NCBI GenBank assembly: GCA_034428935.1
Contig: DAOUHB010000044.1
Coordinates: forward strand, 1 to 63,499
DNA from: JAAYZQ01 sp034428935
GTDB taxonomy: Bacteria; Chloroflexota; Anaerolineae; JAAYZQ01
Length of the DNA: 63,499 nt
Direction: 5' to 3'
Positions 25,991-34,900 of this stretch are shown in pieces; the stretch's first letter is position 1; each line of letters opens with the position of its first letter. The position numbers and the translations under genes were made by a program. The notes beneath the pieces are model-generated. The model saw only the letters and a program-made list of their open reading frames with translations. It did not search any database and was not told where the DNA came from.

Positions 25991-26682
25991 CTAGAGGGCA
26001 TGGTTCAACAGTCTGAAGGGGCAGTACAGATCCAGGACCGCATTCGAACCACCGTCCGCGCCTGTGCGGCTGCGATCGAGAAATGATGGCGCACCTCTCC
26101 CCTCGCCGTCAGCTAGCAGGTCCTGGTTTCTGGGCTGCATGTGAACCCTGACGCGCTGGAAGCATCCTTGAGGAGGCCGTTGCAAGGCCTCCCGAGCGGC
26201 AGATAGGATCGTTTTGAGGTACAGGCTCTGCTTTTAGGCTGTAGTTGGATTGCGGGCCAACGGCTGTACGTTGGTAGTGCCTGAAACCGACGACCGCGTC
26301 GCCATCTATCAGGGGGCCGGTGATGCCAGCCGGACCCCGGTGTCACTCCGTCACGGGCACGCACTACCAGATCAGGCCGGGATCGAGGCCGGGACGAGTC
26401 CTTGGACGAATTCGACCCTGGTGGAGCGGTACCTTCGAAAGGAGGCACGGCGGCTGATGAACCGGATCCTCAAGAATTGCACGTGGTCAGTCCTCATCAA
26501 CACCAACCACGTCGAGTTGGGCGACCGCAGCCATGGTCGGCCCACGGCAAGGCAGTTCCGGCTCCGATTCAAGGCCGGCGGCCCGTAGTGGCGTCCAACC
26601 CCGGTGGTTGGACCTTCTCGTAGGGAGTCTATCGATAACTCTTGCATAGCGGCAAATCCACAAATCTATGGGAGGAGGCACA
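25991..26682 (+). other. Long structured leader upstream of the corrinoid-protein gene
   Basis: No convincing coding frame is present. Hairpins seen are AGGAGGCC/GGCCTCC (26172-26192), CCAACG/CGTTGG (26257-26274) and a perfect 8-bp stem GTCCAACC/GGTTGGAC (26593-26613) about 70 bases before the start codon. It does not match a cobalamin riboswitch that I can recognise. It could be a cis-regulatory RNA, an sRNA locus or a decayed gene. Confidence 0.4.
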
Positions 26683-27315
26683 ATGTCAGAGCAACTCGTT
26701 CATGCCATCGCTGACATGAGGGAAGAGGAGGCACTCTCACTTGTCCGAGACATGGTGAAGAGTGGAGTGGAACCCATGGCCATCCTGGACGCAGCCAGGA
26801 TGGCCATGTCTATTGTCGGGCAACGTTACGAGGAGGGCACCTACTTCCTGCCCGAACTGATGCTGTCCGGGGAGATGCTGAACCAGATCACAGAAATCAT
26901 CAAGCCCGAGCTGGCCAAGCTGCCGGAGGTCAAGCGTCACGGCAAGGTGCTCATCGGTACGGTCAAAGGGGACATTCACGACATTGGCAAGAACATTGTC
27001 ACCTTCATGCTCGACGTCAACGGCTTTGATGTCCGTGACCTGGGCGTGGACGTGTCGCCGCAAGCCTTCGTGGACGCCATCCAGGACTTTGGGCCGCAGG
27101 TGATCGGCCTCAGCGGGTTCCTGACCCTGGCCTTTGACACCATGAAAGAGACCGTCGAAGCCATCCAGGCCGCAGGCCTGCGCGATGGGGTCAAGGTCAT
27201 GATCGGCGGCGGTCAGGTCACCGAGGAGGTGCGTGTGTACACCGGAGCCGATGCCTTTGGTCGAGATGCCATGGCCGGCGTGACGCTGGCCCGCAAATGG
27301 CTGGGCGTCGTGTAG
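26683..27315 (+). CDS. Corrinoid (B12-binding) methyl-carrier protein, MtaC/MtvC-like
   Basis: I chose ATG 26683 because GGAGGAGG lies just ahead; an ATG at 26668 would swallow that site. The 210 residues contain a helical cap domain (1-85) and a Rossmann-like B12 domain. The cobalt-ligand motif GDIHDIGKN has H99, followed by GLSGFLT and a GGG loop. Known: such proteins accept a methyl group on Co(I) from a substrate-specific methyltransferase. The next gene encodes a UroD-type methyltransferase, so the pair is a methyltransferase system, probably for aryl methyl ethers given the operon. Confidence 0.93.
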   Translation: MSEQLVHAIADMREEEALSLVRDMVKSGVEPMAILDAARMAMSIVGQRYEEGTYFLPELMLSGEMLNQITEIIKPELAKLPEVKRHGKVLIGTVKGDIHDIGKNIVTFMLDVNGFDVRDLGVDVSPQAFVDAIQDFGPQVIGLSGFLTLAFDTMKETVEAIQAAGLRDGVKVMIGGGQVTEEVRVYTGADAFGRDAMAGVTLARKWLGVV

Positions 27316-27348
27316 GAATCCTGAGCAAAGACAGGGAGGTCACAGAAG

Positions 27349-28692
27349 ATGGGAAACCAGTTGTCGCCAGAAGAAAAGCAGGAGGCGCTTTGGCAAGCCA
27401 AGCTCTCGCCGAAGGATCCCGAGGGGAACCCTCTCCAGTTCCAGTCCCCGGAAGCGGAAAAGGCGTACAAGGATCGGGTGCTTCGCTTCAAAGATGCCGT
27501 TCAGATGAAAAAGCTGCCGGACCGGGTTCCGGTCACGATTTTTCCCAGCATGTTCCCCTGGACCAACGCGGGGATGACCGTCGAAGAGGCCATGTACGAC
27601 TATGCCAAGTGCGCCAAGGTCTTTCAGGATTTCGTGTTCGAGTTCGAGCCGGACGTGCATTGGGGTGCGTACCAGGCCGGCTCGGGCAAGCTGTACGAGA
27701 TCCTGGACTACAAGCTCTACTCGTGGCCGGGGCATGGCGTTGCGCCGGAGCACTCTTACCAGTGCAACGAAGGCGAGTACATGATGGCCGACGAATACGA
27801 CGCCCTGATCCAGGATCCGTCGGGTTACTTCAGCCAGGTGTATCTGCCGCGTGTGTGGGGAGCACTGGGCGGATTCCAGATGTTGCCGTTCCTGCCCGGC
27901 ATCCTCGAGATCTATGGCGTTGCCCTCAACTTTATTCCCTTTGGGCTGCCCCCGGTACAGGCAACCTACCAGGCCCTCTTTGAGGCCGGCGCCGAGGCGC
28001 TGAAATGGGTGGGGCACATCGGTGGCGCCGACGGTGCCCTGGCCACGTTCGGCTTCCCCACCGTCCTTGGCGGATTCACCAAGGCGCCCTTTGACGTCAT
28101 CGGCGATACGTTGCGGGGCACGAAGGGGATCATGCTGGACATCTACCGGCAGCCCAACAAGCTCCTCGAGGCCGTGGAAGCCCTGGTGCCGCTCATGATC
28201 CGCCTGGGCGTGTCCAATTCGCGGGCGACCGGCAATCCCTTGATCTTTATCCCACTCCACAAGGGAGCGGACGGCTTTCTCTCGGACCAGCAGTTCCAGA
28301 AATTCTACTGGCCGACGCTGAAGCAGGTCATGTTGGGCCTGATCGACGAGGGCATCGTACCCCTTCCCGCAGCCGAGGGAGGCTACAGCGCACGCCTCGA
28401 AGTCGTCCAGGACATGCCGAAGGGCAAGACCGTGTGGATGATCGATCAGACGGACATGGCCGACGCCAAGAAGACGCTGGGCAAGAATGCCTGTCTCATG
28501 GGCAACGTGCCTTCCGCCTTGTTGAGCCTGGGCACGCCGCAGCAGGTGGCCGACTATGTGAAGAACCTCATTGACACGAGCGGCCAGGATGGCGGTCTCA
28601 TCATAAGCAATGGGGCCTTCTTTGACGAGGCCAAGGCGGAAAACGTCAAGGCGGTGGTAGACACTGCCAAGGAGTATGGCGTATACAAATAG
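27349..28692 (+). CDS. Uroporphyrinogen-decarboxylase-family methyltransferase (MtvB/MtaA-like)
   Basis: The 447 residues follow the UroD fold: an N-terminal part reaching DFVFEFEPDVHWGAYQ, a central FGFPTVLGGFTKAPFDVIGDTLRG, and a C-terminal IFIPLHKGADGFLSDQQFQKFYWP and ALLSLGTPQQVADYVKNLI. The family includes methyltransferases that move methyl groups to or from corrinoid proteins, such as the vanillate O-demethylase component MtvB of Moorella. The corrinoid gene lies 33 bases upstream. Substrate assignment to methoxy-aromatics is inferred from the operon. No second methyltransferase to a pterin carrier is present. Confidence 0.85.
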   Translation: MGNQLSPEEKQEALWQAKLSPKDPEGNPLQFQSPEAEKAYKDRVLRFKDAVQMKKLPDRVPVTIFPSMFPWTNAGMTVEEAMYDYAKCAKVFQDFVFEFEPDVHWGAYQAGSGKLYEILDYKLYSWPGHGVAPEHSYQCNEGEYMMADEYDALIQDPSGYFSQVYLPRVWGALGGFQMLPFLPGILEIYGVALNFIPFGLPPVQATYQALFEAGAEALKWVGHIGGADGALATFGFPTVLGGFTKAPFDVIGDTLRGTKGIMLDIYRQPNKLLEAVEALVPLMIRLGVSNSRATGNPLIFIPLHKGADGFLSDQQFQKFYWPTLKQVMLGLIDEGIVPLPAAEGGYSARLEVVQDMPKGKTVWMIDQTDMADAKKTLGKNACLMGNVPSALLSLGTPQQVADYVKNLIDTSGQDGGLIISNGAFFDEAKAENVKAVVDTAKEYGVYK

Positions 28693-28779
28693 ACGTCCAT
28701 ACGGGCCCAGGCTAGAGTCTCACAGGCGATAGTTGAGGCCGGGAAACGTGCGGCGCGCGGCGCCAATCCGGACGAACCA

Positions 28780-28816
28780 GGACCTGGCAGGCTTCCGGAG
28801 GAAGCCTGTCAGGTCC
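28780..28816 (+). repeat. Intercistronic 17-bp inverted repeat
   Basis: GGACCTGGCAGGCTTCC and GGAAGCCTGTCAGGTCC pair fully (one G-U) around a 3-base loop, between the methyltransferase and dehydrogenase genes. No U-run follows, so it looks more like an RNA-processing or stability element, or a dispersed palindromic repeat, than a terminator. Confidence 0.7.
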
Positions 28817-28852
28817 CACAGATGACCTGGTGTCGATCGCTGGAGGGGCGAA

Positions 28853-29950
28853 ATGGAGATAAAGGCCGCAGTTGTCCTTGAGACGGGGGGCAAGTTTAGC
28901 CTCGAACAATTGGAGCTGTGCGATCCGAACGACGACGAGGTGCTCGTTCGGATCGCCGGCGTGGGCATTTGCCATACGGACCTGGGCGCCCGGGACGGGC
29001 ATCTGCCGATCCCCCCACCGCCAAGTGTCTTTGGACACGAAGGGGCCGGCGTTGTCGAAAAGGTGGGGGCCCGCGTGACCAGGGTCGCGCCGGGCGATCA
29101 CGTGGTCCTGGCCTGGGATTATTGCGGGGTATGCCCCGCGTGCAAGGCCGGCAAAGAGCTCTACTGTCTGAATTTCTTCCTGCACAACTTTCACGGCGCG
29201 CGTCCCGACGGGACCACCACCTTGCGCCAGGGCAATCGGGCCATCCACGGCTCCTTTTTCTGCCAGTCTTCTTTTGCCGACTTTGCGCTGGCCAACGAGC
29301 GAAACGTCGTAAAAGTGCGGACTGACGTTCCCCTCGAAATCCTTGGGCCGCTGGGGTGCGGCGTGATGACCGGTGCCGGCGCGGTGATGAACGCACTCCG
29401 CCCCAGGCCCGGGGCTTCCATCGCCATCTTTGGCGTCGGCCCGGTGGGCATGAGCGCTATTCTCGGCGCGGTGGTGTGCGGCTGCACGACCATCATCGCC
29501 GTGGACCTCCATCCGGACCGGCTGGAGATGGCCAGGCAATTGGGCGCTACCCACACCCTCAATGCCGCCGAGGTGGACCCTGTCGAAGCCATTCGCGAGC
29601 TAACCGGCGGAGGTGCAGAGTTCAGCCTGGAGTGCGTCGGCAACCCCAGCGTGCTTCGCCAGGCGGTGGACGTCCTGCCCCGCCTGGGGGTCTGCGGTCT
29701 CCTGGGGGTTGTACCGCCGGGCACAGAAGTTGGCCTGGATATGGACCTGCTCATGAACGGCCGGACGGTTATGGGGATCCTCGGCGGCGATGCCATCTCG
29801 GATCTGTTTATCCCCAAGCTCATCGAGCTGTATTGCCAGGGGCGCTTCCCCTATGACCGATTGATCACGTTTTATCCGTTCGACGAGATAAACCGGGCGG
29901 TGGAGGACATGGAGAAGGGACGGGTTGTCAAGCCGGTCCTCCGGCTCTAG
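28853..29950 (+). CDS. Zinc-dependent aryl-alcohol dehydrogenase (XylB/benzyl-alcohol-dehydrogenase-like)
   Basis: The 365 residues match the aryl-alcohol subgroup of zinc alcohol dehydrogenases almost end to end. Catalytic zinc ligands are C40, H62 and C169 (LGPLGCGVMTGAG). Structural zinc cysteines are C91, C94, C97 and C105. The NAD site is GVGPVG (194-199), and the tail FPYDRLITFYPFDEINRAVE is characteristic. Known relatives oxidise benzyl-type alcohols to aldehydes. Here it could feed vanillyl-, benzyl- or cinnamyl-type alcohols to the aldehyde oxidoreductase encoded downstream. GGAGGGG precedes the ATG. Confidence 0.9.
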   Translation: MEIKAAVVLETGGKFSLEQLELCDPNDDEVLVRIAGVGICHTDLGARDGHLPIPPPPSVFGHEGAGVVEKVGARVTRVAPGDHVVLAWDYCGVCPACKAGKELYCLNFFLHNFHGARPDGTTTLRQGNRAIHGSFFCQSSFADFALANERNVVKVRTDVPLEILGPLGCGVMTGAGAVMNALRPRPGASIAIFGVGPVGMSAILGAVVCGCTTIIAVDLHPDRLEMARQLGATHTLNAAEVDPVEAIRELTGGGAEFSLECVGNPSVLRQAVDVLPRLGVCGLLGVVPPGTEVGLDMDLLMNGRTVMGILGGDAISDLFIPKLIELYCQGRFPYDRLITFYPFDEINRAVEDMEKGRVVKPVLRL

Positions 29951-30154
29951 CGCTGGCCGGCCTTGACCCGGGGGCATGAATCATTCGGATGCTATTGCGA
30001 TTTGTTCAACTCCAGGGCGTGAGCGAAGGAGAGGAGGGTATATGTAGGGAGGACTTCCGGCCTTTCAGGATCTGGTGGCCTGTTGGATGAGATGCAAGGT
30101 CGTCGCACCACGACGCCGCAGCGCATCCTGATTGCAAAAGAGGGGGAAGGAAAG

Positions 30155-31474
30155 ATGGATACGAATCGTTTGACCCGCCGCGAGTTCCTTCGCGGCGCAG
30201 CAGTGACCGGCGTCGGACTGGCTGCAGCGGCATGCGGCCCGGCGCCCACCCCGGAGCCTACCCAACCGCCTGCAGCAGCGCCCACCGCGGTACCCACCGA
30301 ACCCGCCGTGGTAACACCGGTGAAAGACAAGATCGTCGTCGGCATGTCGAGGCCACTCTCCGGCTGGAATGCCACCATCGGAGACGCGGCATTCAGGCCC
30401 ATCTATGAGACCTGGGTGCCGATGGTCAATGCCGACGGCGGGGTCTATGTGGAGGAATACGGCAAGAAGCTGCCGATAGAGATGATTGTGTACGACGACA
30501 AGAGCGACGTAGGCACGATGACGAGGCTCACGGAAAAGCTGATCCTGGAGGACAAGGTTGACTTCCTGTGGCCTGCCTCCGGCACCGCTTTCATCTTTGC
30601 CCAGGCCCCGATCGCCAACAAGTACGGCTACTTGTTGATCACGGCCGAGGGCGGCGCTACGCAGATCAAGGACATGCTTCCCAGCCTGCCCCACGTGTTC
30701 GTGACCCTCAGTTTCTCCGACTGGTACCAACTGCCTGTCCTGGCCGAGATCCTCGCCGCCAAGGGCGCCAAGACGGCCTACATCTCGTACATCGCCGACC
30801 TCCACGGCATCGAGTATTCCGGCGTGGCGGGAATTGAATTCCCCAAACAGGGCATCGACATCGTCGGCCTGAAGAGCCTGCCGCCTGACATCAAGGACCT
30901 GTCGCCCGTGCTCAAGGATGCCCAGACATCGGGAGCCGATATCTTTTGCTGCTTTGCCTATCCCGACCAGAACATGCCGGCGTGCGGGACGTCCATGGAG
31001 CTCGGCTACAACCCCAAGGCGTGGGTAGGTGGCCCCGGGGTGAACTTTGGATTCTACCACACGGCGTTCGGTCCGGCTGTGGAAGGGCTCCTGGGATTCA
31101 CCGCCTTTGCCCGTGGGTCCTCTCCAAAGCTCGACGAAATGGCCGACAAGCTCTACGAAGGCAAACCCGAAGACGTCCAGGATTGGTGGGGGCATCCCTA
31201 CTATTGGGCCGGGCTGGACATCTGGAAGGCCGCCATCGAGAAGGCGGGAACACTGGACCAGGAAAAGATCAGGGAGGTGATCGCCTCGGCCTCGGCCGAA
31301 AACCCACTGGAAACGGTGCTGGGGCCGACCTGGTTCGACAACGGGCTCCTGGCCAAGGAATGCCATCCCGGCGAGATCGGCCAGTGGATCAACGGCGTGT
31401 TTGAGGTCGTCGGACCTACGGACAAGGCCACCGCGGAGCTGGTATATCCCAAGCCACCGTGGCCGACGGGTTAA
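30155..31474 (+). CDS. ABC-transporter substrate-binding lipoprotein, LivK type
   Basis: I chose ATG 30155, preceded by GGGGGAAGG. The 439 residues begin with a twin-arginine lipoprotein signal (RREFLRGAAVTGVGLAAAACG) and a Pro/Thr/Ala spacer. The periplasmic-binding (type 1) domain starts KIVVGMSRPLSGWNA. The next four genes encode the matching permeases and ATPases. Known: p-coumarate and related aromatic acids are taken up by this importer class in Rhodopseudomonas (CouPSTU). An aromatic acid is therefore a better guess here than branched-chain amino acids. Confidence 0.88.
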   Translation: MDTNRLTRREFLRGAAVTGVGLAAAACGPAPTPEPTQPPAAAPTAVPTEPAVVTPVKDKIVVGMSRPLSGWNATIGDAAFRPIYETWVPMVNADGGVYVEEYGKKLPIEMIVYDDKSDVGTMTRLTEKLILEDKVDFLWPASGTAFIFAQAPIANKYGYLLITAEGGATQIKDMLPSLPHVFVTLSFSDWYQLPVLAEILAAKGAKTAYISYIADLHGIEYSGVAGIEFPKQGIDIVGLKSLPPDIKDLSPVLKDAQTSGADIFCCFAYPDQNMPACGTSMELGYNPKAWVGGPGVNFGFYHTAFGPAVEGLLGFTAFARGSSPKLDEMADKLYEGKPEDVQDWWGHPYYWAGLDIWKAAIEKAGTLDQEKIREVIASASAENPLETVLGPTWFDNGLLAKECHPGEIGQWINGVFEVVGPTDKATAELVYPKPPWPTG

Positions 31475-31648
31475 TGGTCCGACCAGCCGCCGAGTCCAGT
31501 AACGACGGCATCTTATCGAGCAGGCTGCCGAGAGGGTGCAGAGCAGCAACTCTGGAGAGTGGTCCTTGGCCGCCGCCAACGGGGCCTGTCGCGCCCTCGA
31601 GGCAGCCTGCGTTGCCGTTGTTGCCGAAAGGAGGCATTCATCCACGCG

Positions 31649-32515
31649 ATGATAACATTCTTGAACATCGTGATCGCCGGCCTGCTGATGGGCGGCCTGT
31701 ACGCCCTGATTGCCATGGGTCTCAGCCTGCAATATGGTGTCGCCCGGGTGCTGAACATCTCCCACGGCGAGTTTATCATGCTCGGGGCGTTGATCACCTG
31801 GACGCTGTACTCCGTAGCCGGCATCACCCCCCTGCTATCGCTGGCCGTTGCCGGGCCGGGCGCCTTTGCCCTGGGTTATCTCATCCACCGGATCCTGTTC
31901 AAGCGCATCAAAGACTCGTCGGAATCGCCGGGCATCTTTGAGAGCAATTCTATGCTGGCCGCCTTCGGCCTTCTGTTCATCATCCAGAACATCGCGTTGA
32001 TCATCTGGGGCCCCGAGACCAGGGGATACTCCTATCTGGTATTCCCCGTCAACATCCTCGGAGCGCTGTTTGGCGCCAACCGCCTGGTGACCCTGGGCTT
32101 CTCGGTGGCCATTGGCCTGGCTTTTTACACCTTCCTGGCGCGCACTCGCATGGGCAAGGCCATCCGGGCAGCGGCCCAGGACCCGGACATGGCCGGACTC
32201 ATGGGAGTGAACATCAACTGGGTGCTTGCCGTGTGCTTTGGCTTTGGTGCCGCCATGGCTGCCGTCGCCGGCGTGCTCATCAGCATGTGCTACCCGGTCC
32301 ACGGAGTGATGGGCATGGAGTATGCCATCATCGCCATCATCGTCGTGGTCCTTGGCGGGTTGGGCAGCATCCCCGGCAGTTTCATTGGCGGCTTTGTCCT
32401 GGGCCTGGTGGGCAGTGTTGTTGCCTATTTCGAGCCTGGCCTCACCCTGGCTGCCTACTACGGCATCTTTATACTCCTGCTGCTGGCCAAGCCGACAGGC
32501 ATAATGGGGAAATAG
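31649..32515 (+). CDS. Branched-chain-amino-acid-type ABC permease, LivH type
   Basis: I chose ATG 31649, which opens on a membrane helix. AAAGGAGG lies 15 bases upstream, a rather long spacing, so a rarer start a few codons earlier is possible. The 288 residues show LivH signatures: LLMGGLYALIAMGLSLQYGV, NISHGEFIMLGA, RTRMGKAIRAAAQDPDMAGLMGVN and the closing helix pairs with GGLGSIPGSFIGGFVLG. Confidence 0.9.
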   Translation: MITFLNIVIAGLLMGGLYALIAMGLSLQYGVARVLNISHGEFIMLGALITWTLYSVAGITPLLSLAVAGPGAFALGYLIHRILFKRIKDSSESPGIFESNSMLAAFGLLFIIQNIALIIWGPETRGYSYLVFPVNILGALFGANRLVTLGFSVAIGLAFYTFLARTRMGKAIRAAAQDPDMAGLMGVNINWVLAVCFGFGAAMAAVAGVLISMCYPVHGVMGMEYAIIAIIVVVLGGLGSIPGSFIGGFVLGLVGSVVAYFEPGLTLAAYYGIFILLLLAKPTGIMGK

Positions 32516-32519
32516 AGAC

Positions 32520-33467
32520 ATGAACGATGCCCGAGTTGTTTCCAAGCTGGGGATACCGGCGCTGCTTCTCGCCGTGCTGGTCTTGCTGGCCTTCTTTCCA
32601 CTCTATGCTTCCGCCTACACTGTCATCCTGGTGACCAGTATCTTGATGTACATCGTCTTGACCGTGAGCTGGGCCATCTTTTCCGGTCCCACGGGCTATA
32701 TCTCGCTCGCGTCGGCGGCGTTTTTCGGGGTCGGCATCTACACCTCGGCCATATTGGGCAGAGACCTGCCCATGCCCCTCGTCATCCTCATCGGCGGGCT
32801 GGCGAGTTTCTGCCTGGCCCTCCTGGTCGGCGCCTTGACGCTGAGGCTGAGGGGCACCTATTTTGCCATCTTTACCTTCGGACTGGTGGAGCTCATCAAG
32901 CACGTCCTGCTCTGGTACGAGATCAAGATGACGGGCACGCGAGGCCGGTTCGTCTTTGTCGTCGACAACACCACCATCTATCACGTCATGCTCGCCATTT
33001 TTGTGGCGCTGCTGCTGACGGCGTACCTCATCAGGCGCTCCAGGTGGGGCCTGGCCCTGAAGAGCATCGGCGAGAACGAAGAAGCCGCGGCCCACATGGG
33101 CGTCAACGTGACGCTGGTCAAGATCGTCACCTTTGCCATCAGCGCGGTCTTTATGGGCGCCGCCGGGGCGATCATGGCCACCAGGTGGACGTATATCGAC
33201 CCGTACATCGCCTTCAACTTCTTGTTGTCTTTTATGCCGGTTCTGATGGCCACCTTTGGCGGGCTGGGACATACCTGGGGCCCCATCGTGGGCGCCGCCG
33301 TCTTTGCCGGCCTGGAAGAGATCCTGATCACCAGGTTCCCCTACTATTACATGCTCTCTTTCGGCATCATTCTGATCATCGTCATCTTGTACCTGCCCAA
33401 CGGACTGGCGGGCCTGGTACAAAAGTGGCAACGACGCAAGACGGAGAGACAATATGCCACTGCTTGA
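32520..33467 (+). CDS. Branched-chain-amino-acid-type ABC permease, LivM type
   Basis: The 315 residues begin five bases after the LivH stop. LivM signatures are present: WAIFSGPTGYISLASAAFFGVGIYTSA, LRLRGTYFAIFTFGLVELIKH, RSRWGLALKSIGENEEAAAHMGVN and GGLGHTWGPIVGAAVFAGLEE. About nine helices are expected. The stop lies 14 bases inside the ATPase gene that follows. Confidence 0.9.
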   Translation: MNDARVVSKLGIPALLLAVLVLLAFFPLYASAYTVILVTSILMYIVLTVSWAIFSGPTGYISLASAAFFGVGIYTSAILGRDLPMPLVILIGGLASFCLALLVGALTLRLRGTYFAIFTFGLVELIKHVLLWYEIKMTGTRGRFVFVVDNTTIYHVMLAIFVALLLTAYLIRRSRWGLALKSIGENEEAAAHMGVNVTLVKIVTFAISAVFMGAAGAIMATRWTYIDPYIAFNFLLSFMPVLMATFGGLGHTWGPIVGAAVFAGLEEILITRFPYYYMLSFGIILIIVILYLPNGLAGLVQKWQRRKTERQYATA

Positions 33468-34173
33468 AGGTGAAGGGGTGACCAGGTATTTTGGCGGGCT
33501 GGCCGCGGTCTATGACGTGAACCTGGCCGTGGAACCGGGCGAGATCGTCGGGCTGATCGGCCCCAACGGAGCGGGCAAGACGACGCTCTTTAACCTGATA
33601 TCGGGGGCCCTGGCTCCCAGGGCAGGTGTGATACGCTTCAAAGGGCGAGAGATCAATGGCCTGAAGCCGAACACGATCTGCAAGATGGGCCTGGCCCGGA
33701 CGTTTCAATCGGTCAAGATCTTTTGCAACATGCCGGTCATGGAGAACATATTGTTGGGGGCCATGTTCGGGACCCCGGGCATGGTGCCCGGGGCGGATGC
33801 GGCCAGGGTGGCGACAGAGTCTTTGGAGTTTGTCGATCTGTCGGCCCTGCGCGACAGGCCGGCCAGGGATCTGACGCTGGTGAATCAGAAGCGGGTCGAA
33901 GTGGCCCGGGCCCTGGCCACCAAGCCCGAGATGTTGCTGCTCGACGAATTGATGGCCGGCTTGAATCCCACCGAAGTCGCCCAGTCCATGGACCTGGTCG
34001 CCAGGATTCGGGATGGCGGGGTCACCATCCTGATGATCGAGCACGTCATGAAGGCAATCATGAGCATCTGTGACCGGATCATTGTCCTGCATCACGGAAA
34101 AAAGATCGCCGAAGGAACGCCGCGGGAGATTGCCACCAGCAAAACGGTTGTCGAAGTCTATTTGGGAGAATAG
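33454..34173 (+). CDS. ABC ATPase, LivG type
   Basis: The 239 residues contain Walker A GPNGAGKTT, Q-loop LARTFQSVK, Walker B MLLLDELMAGL and the switch His in MIEHVMKAIMS. The ABC signature is unusual: it reads LTLVNQKRVEVARAL instead of LSxGxQ. Such replacement is seen in some LivG proteins. With the LivF ATPase it drives the importer. Confidence 0.9.
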   Translation: MPLLEGEGVTRYFGGLAAVYDVNLAVEPGEIVGLIGPNGAGKTTLFNLISGALAPRAGVIRFKGREINGLKPNTICKMGLARTFQSVKIFCNMPVMENILLGAMFGTPGMVPGADAARVATESLEFVDLSALRDRPARDLTLVNQKRVEVARALATKPEMLLLDELMAGLNPTEVAQSMDLVARIRDGGVTILMIEHVMKAIMSICDRIIVLHHGKKIAEGTPREIATSKTVVEVYLGE

Positions 34174-34177
34174 TGAG

Positions 34178-34882
34178 ATGCTGGAACTCTGCGATGTTGC
34201 CACCGCTTATGGCAAGGCCCAGGCCCTGTGGGACGTTTGCATAGAGGTGAACGAAGGGGAGATCGTCGCCCTGGTAGGCTCGAATGGAGCCGGAAAAACG
34301 ACGCTCCTCAATACCATTACCGGCCTGCTGCCTCCCGTTTCCGGCAGTGTGGAGTTCCTCGGCAAGCGGATCGACGGTTTGCCGCCCCACGCCATTGTGG
34401 AGCTGGGCATCTCGCATATACCCCAGGGCGCGCGGGTTTTCCCCGACATGACGGTGCGCGAGAACCTGGAGATGGGCGCGTACCCCCTCCGGGCGTGGAA
34501 GCAAAAGGACGAAACGCAGCAACAGGTTTATCAGCTCTTTCCCTTGTTGAGAGAAAGGGAACGCCAATTGGCGAGGACCTTGAGCGGCGGCGAGCGCCAG
34601 ATGGTAGCCATGGGCCGGGGCTTGATGTCGAGGCCGAAGCTGTGCATCCTCGACGAGCCATCCTACGGCCTGGCGCCGCTCCTGGTGGTCGAGCTCTTTC
34701 GCATCATAACAAGCCTGCGCGACCAGGGGATTACCATCTTGTTGATCGAGCAAAACGTCCGCCACAGCCTGGAGATAGCCGACCGGGCGTACGTGCTGGA
34801 GAACGGCCGGGTCTGCCTGCAAGGGGAATGTGGCGAGCTCCTGGCGAGCGACTATGTCAGGCAGGCCTACCTGGGACTGTAG
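34178..34882 (+). CDS. ABC ATPase, LivF type
   Basis: I chose ATG 34178, four bases after the LivG stop, with GGGAGAA upstream. The 234 residues contain Walker A GSNGAGKTT, IPQGARVFPDMTVRENLEMGA (the LivF-specific stretch), signature LSGGERQM, Walker B LCILDEPSYGLAP and the switch LIEQNVRHSLEIADR. This half keeps a normal signature motif, unlike its LivG partner. Confidence 0.92.
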   Translation: MLELCDVATAYGKAQALWDVCIEVNEGEIVALVGSNGAGKTTLLNTITGLLPPVSGSVEFLGKRIDGLPPHAIVELGISHIPQGARVFPDMTVRENLEMGAYPLRAWKQKDETQQQVYQLFPLLRERERQLARTLSGGERQMVAMGRGLMSRPKLCILDEPSYGLAPLLVVELFRIITSLRDQGITILLIEQNVRHSLEIADRAYVLENGRVCLQGECGELLASDYVRQAYLGL

Positions 34883-34900
34883 GCAAACGTGGAGTCGCAC

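Noticed and set aside
26040..26060. A T-arm-like ATTCGAACC that might mark a minus-strand tRNA
   Set aside because: The flanking bases do not form the 5-bp T stem and no acceptor or anticodon arm can be drawn.
25991..26682. Cobalamin riboswitch ahead of the corrinoid gene
   Set aside because: I could not find the B12-box or the conserved core blocks in the leader.
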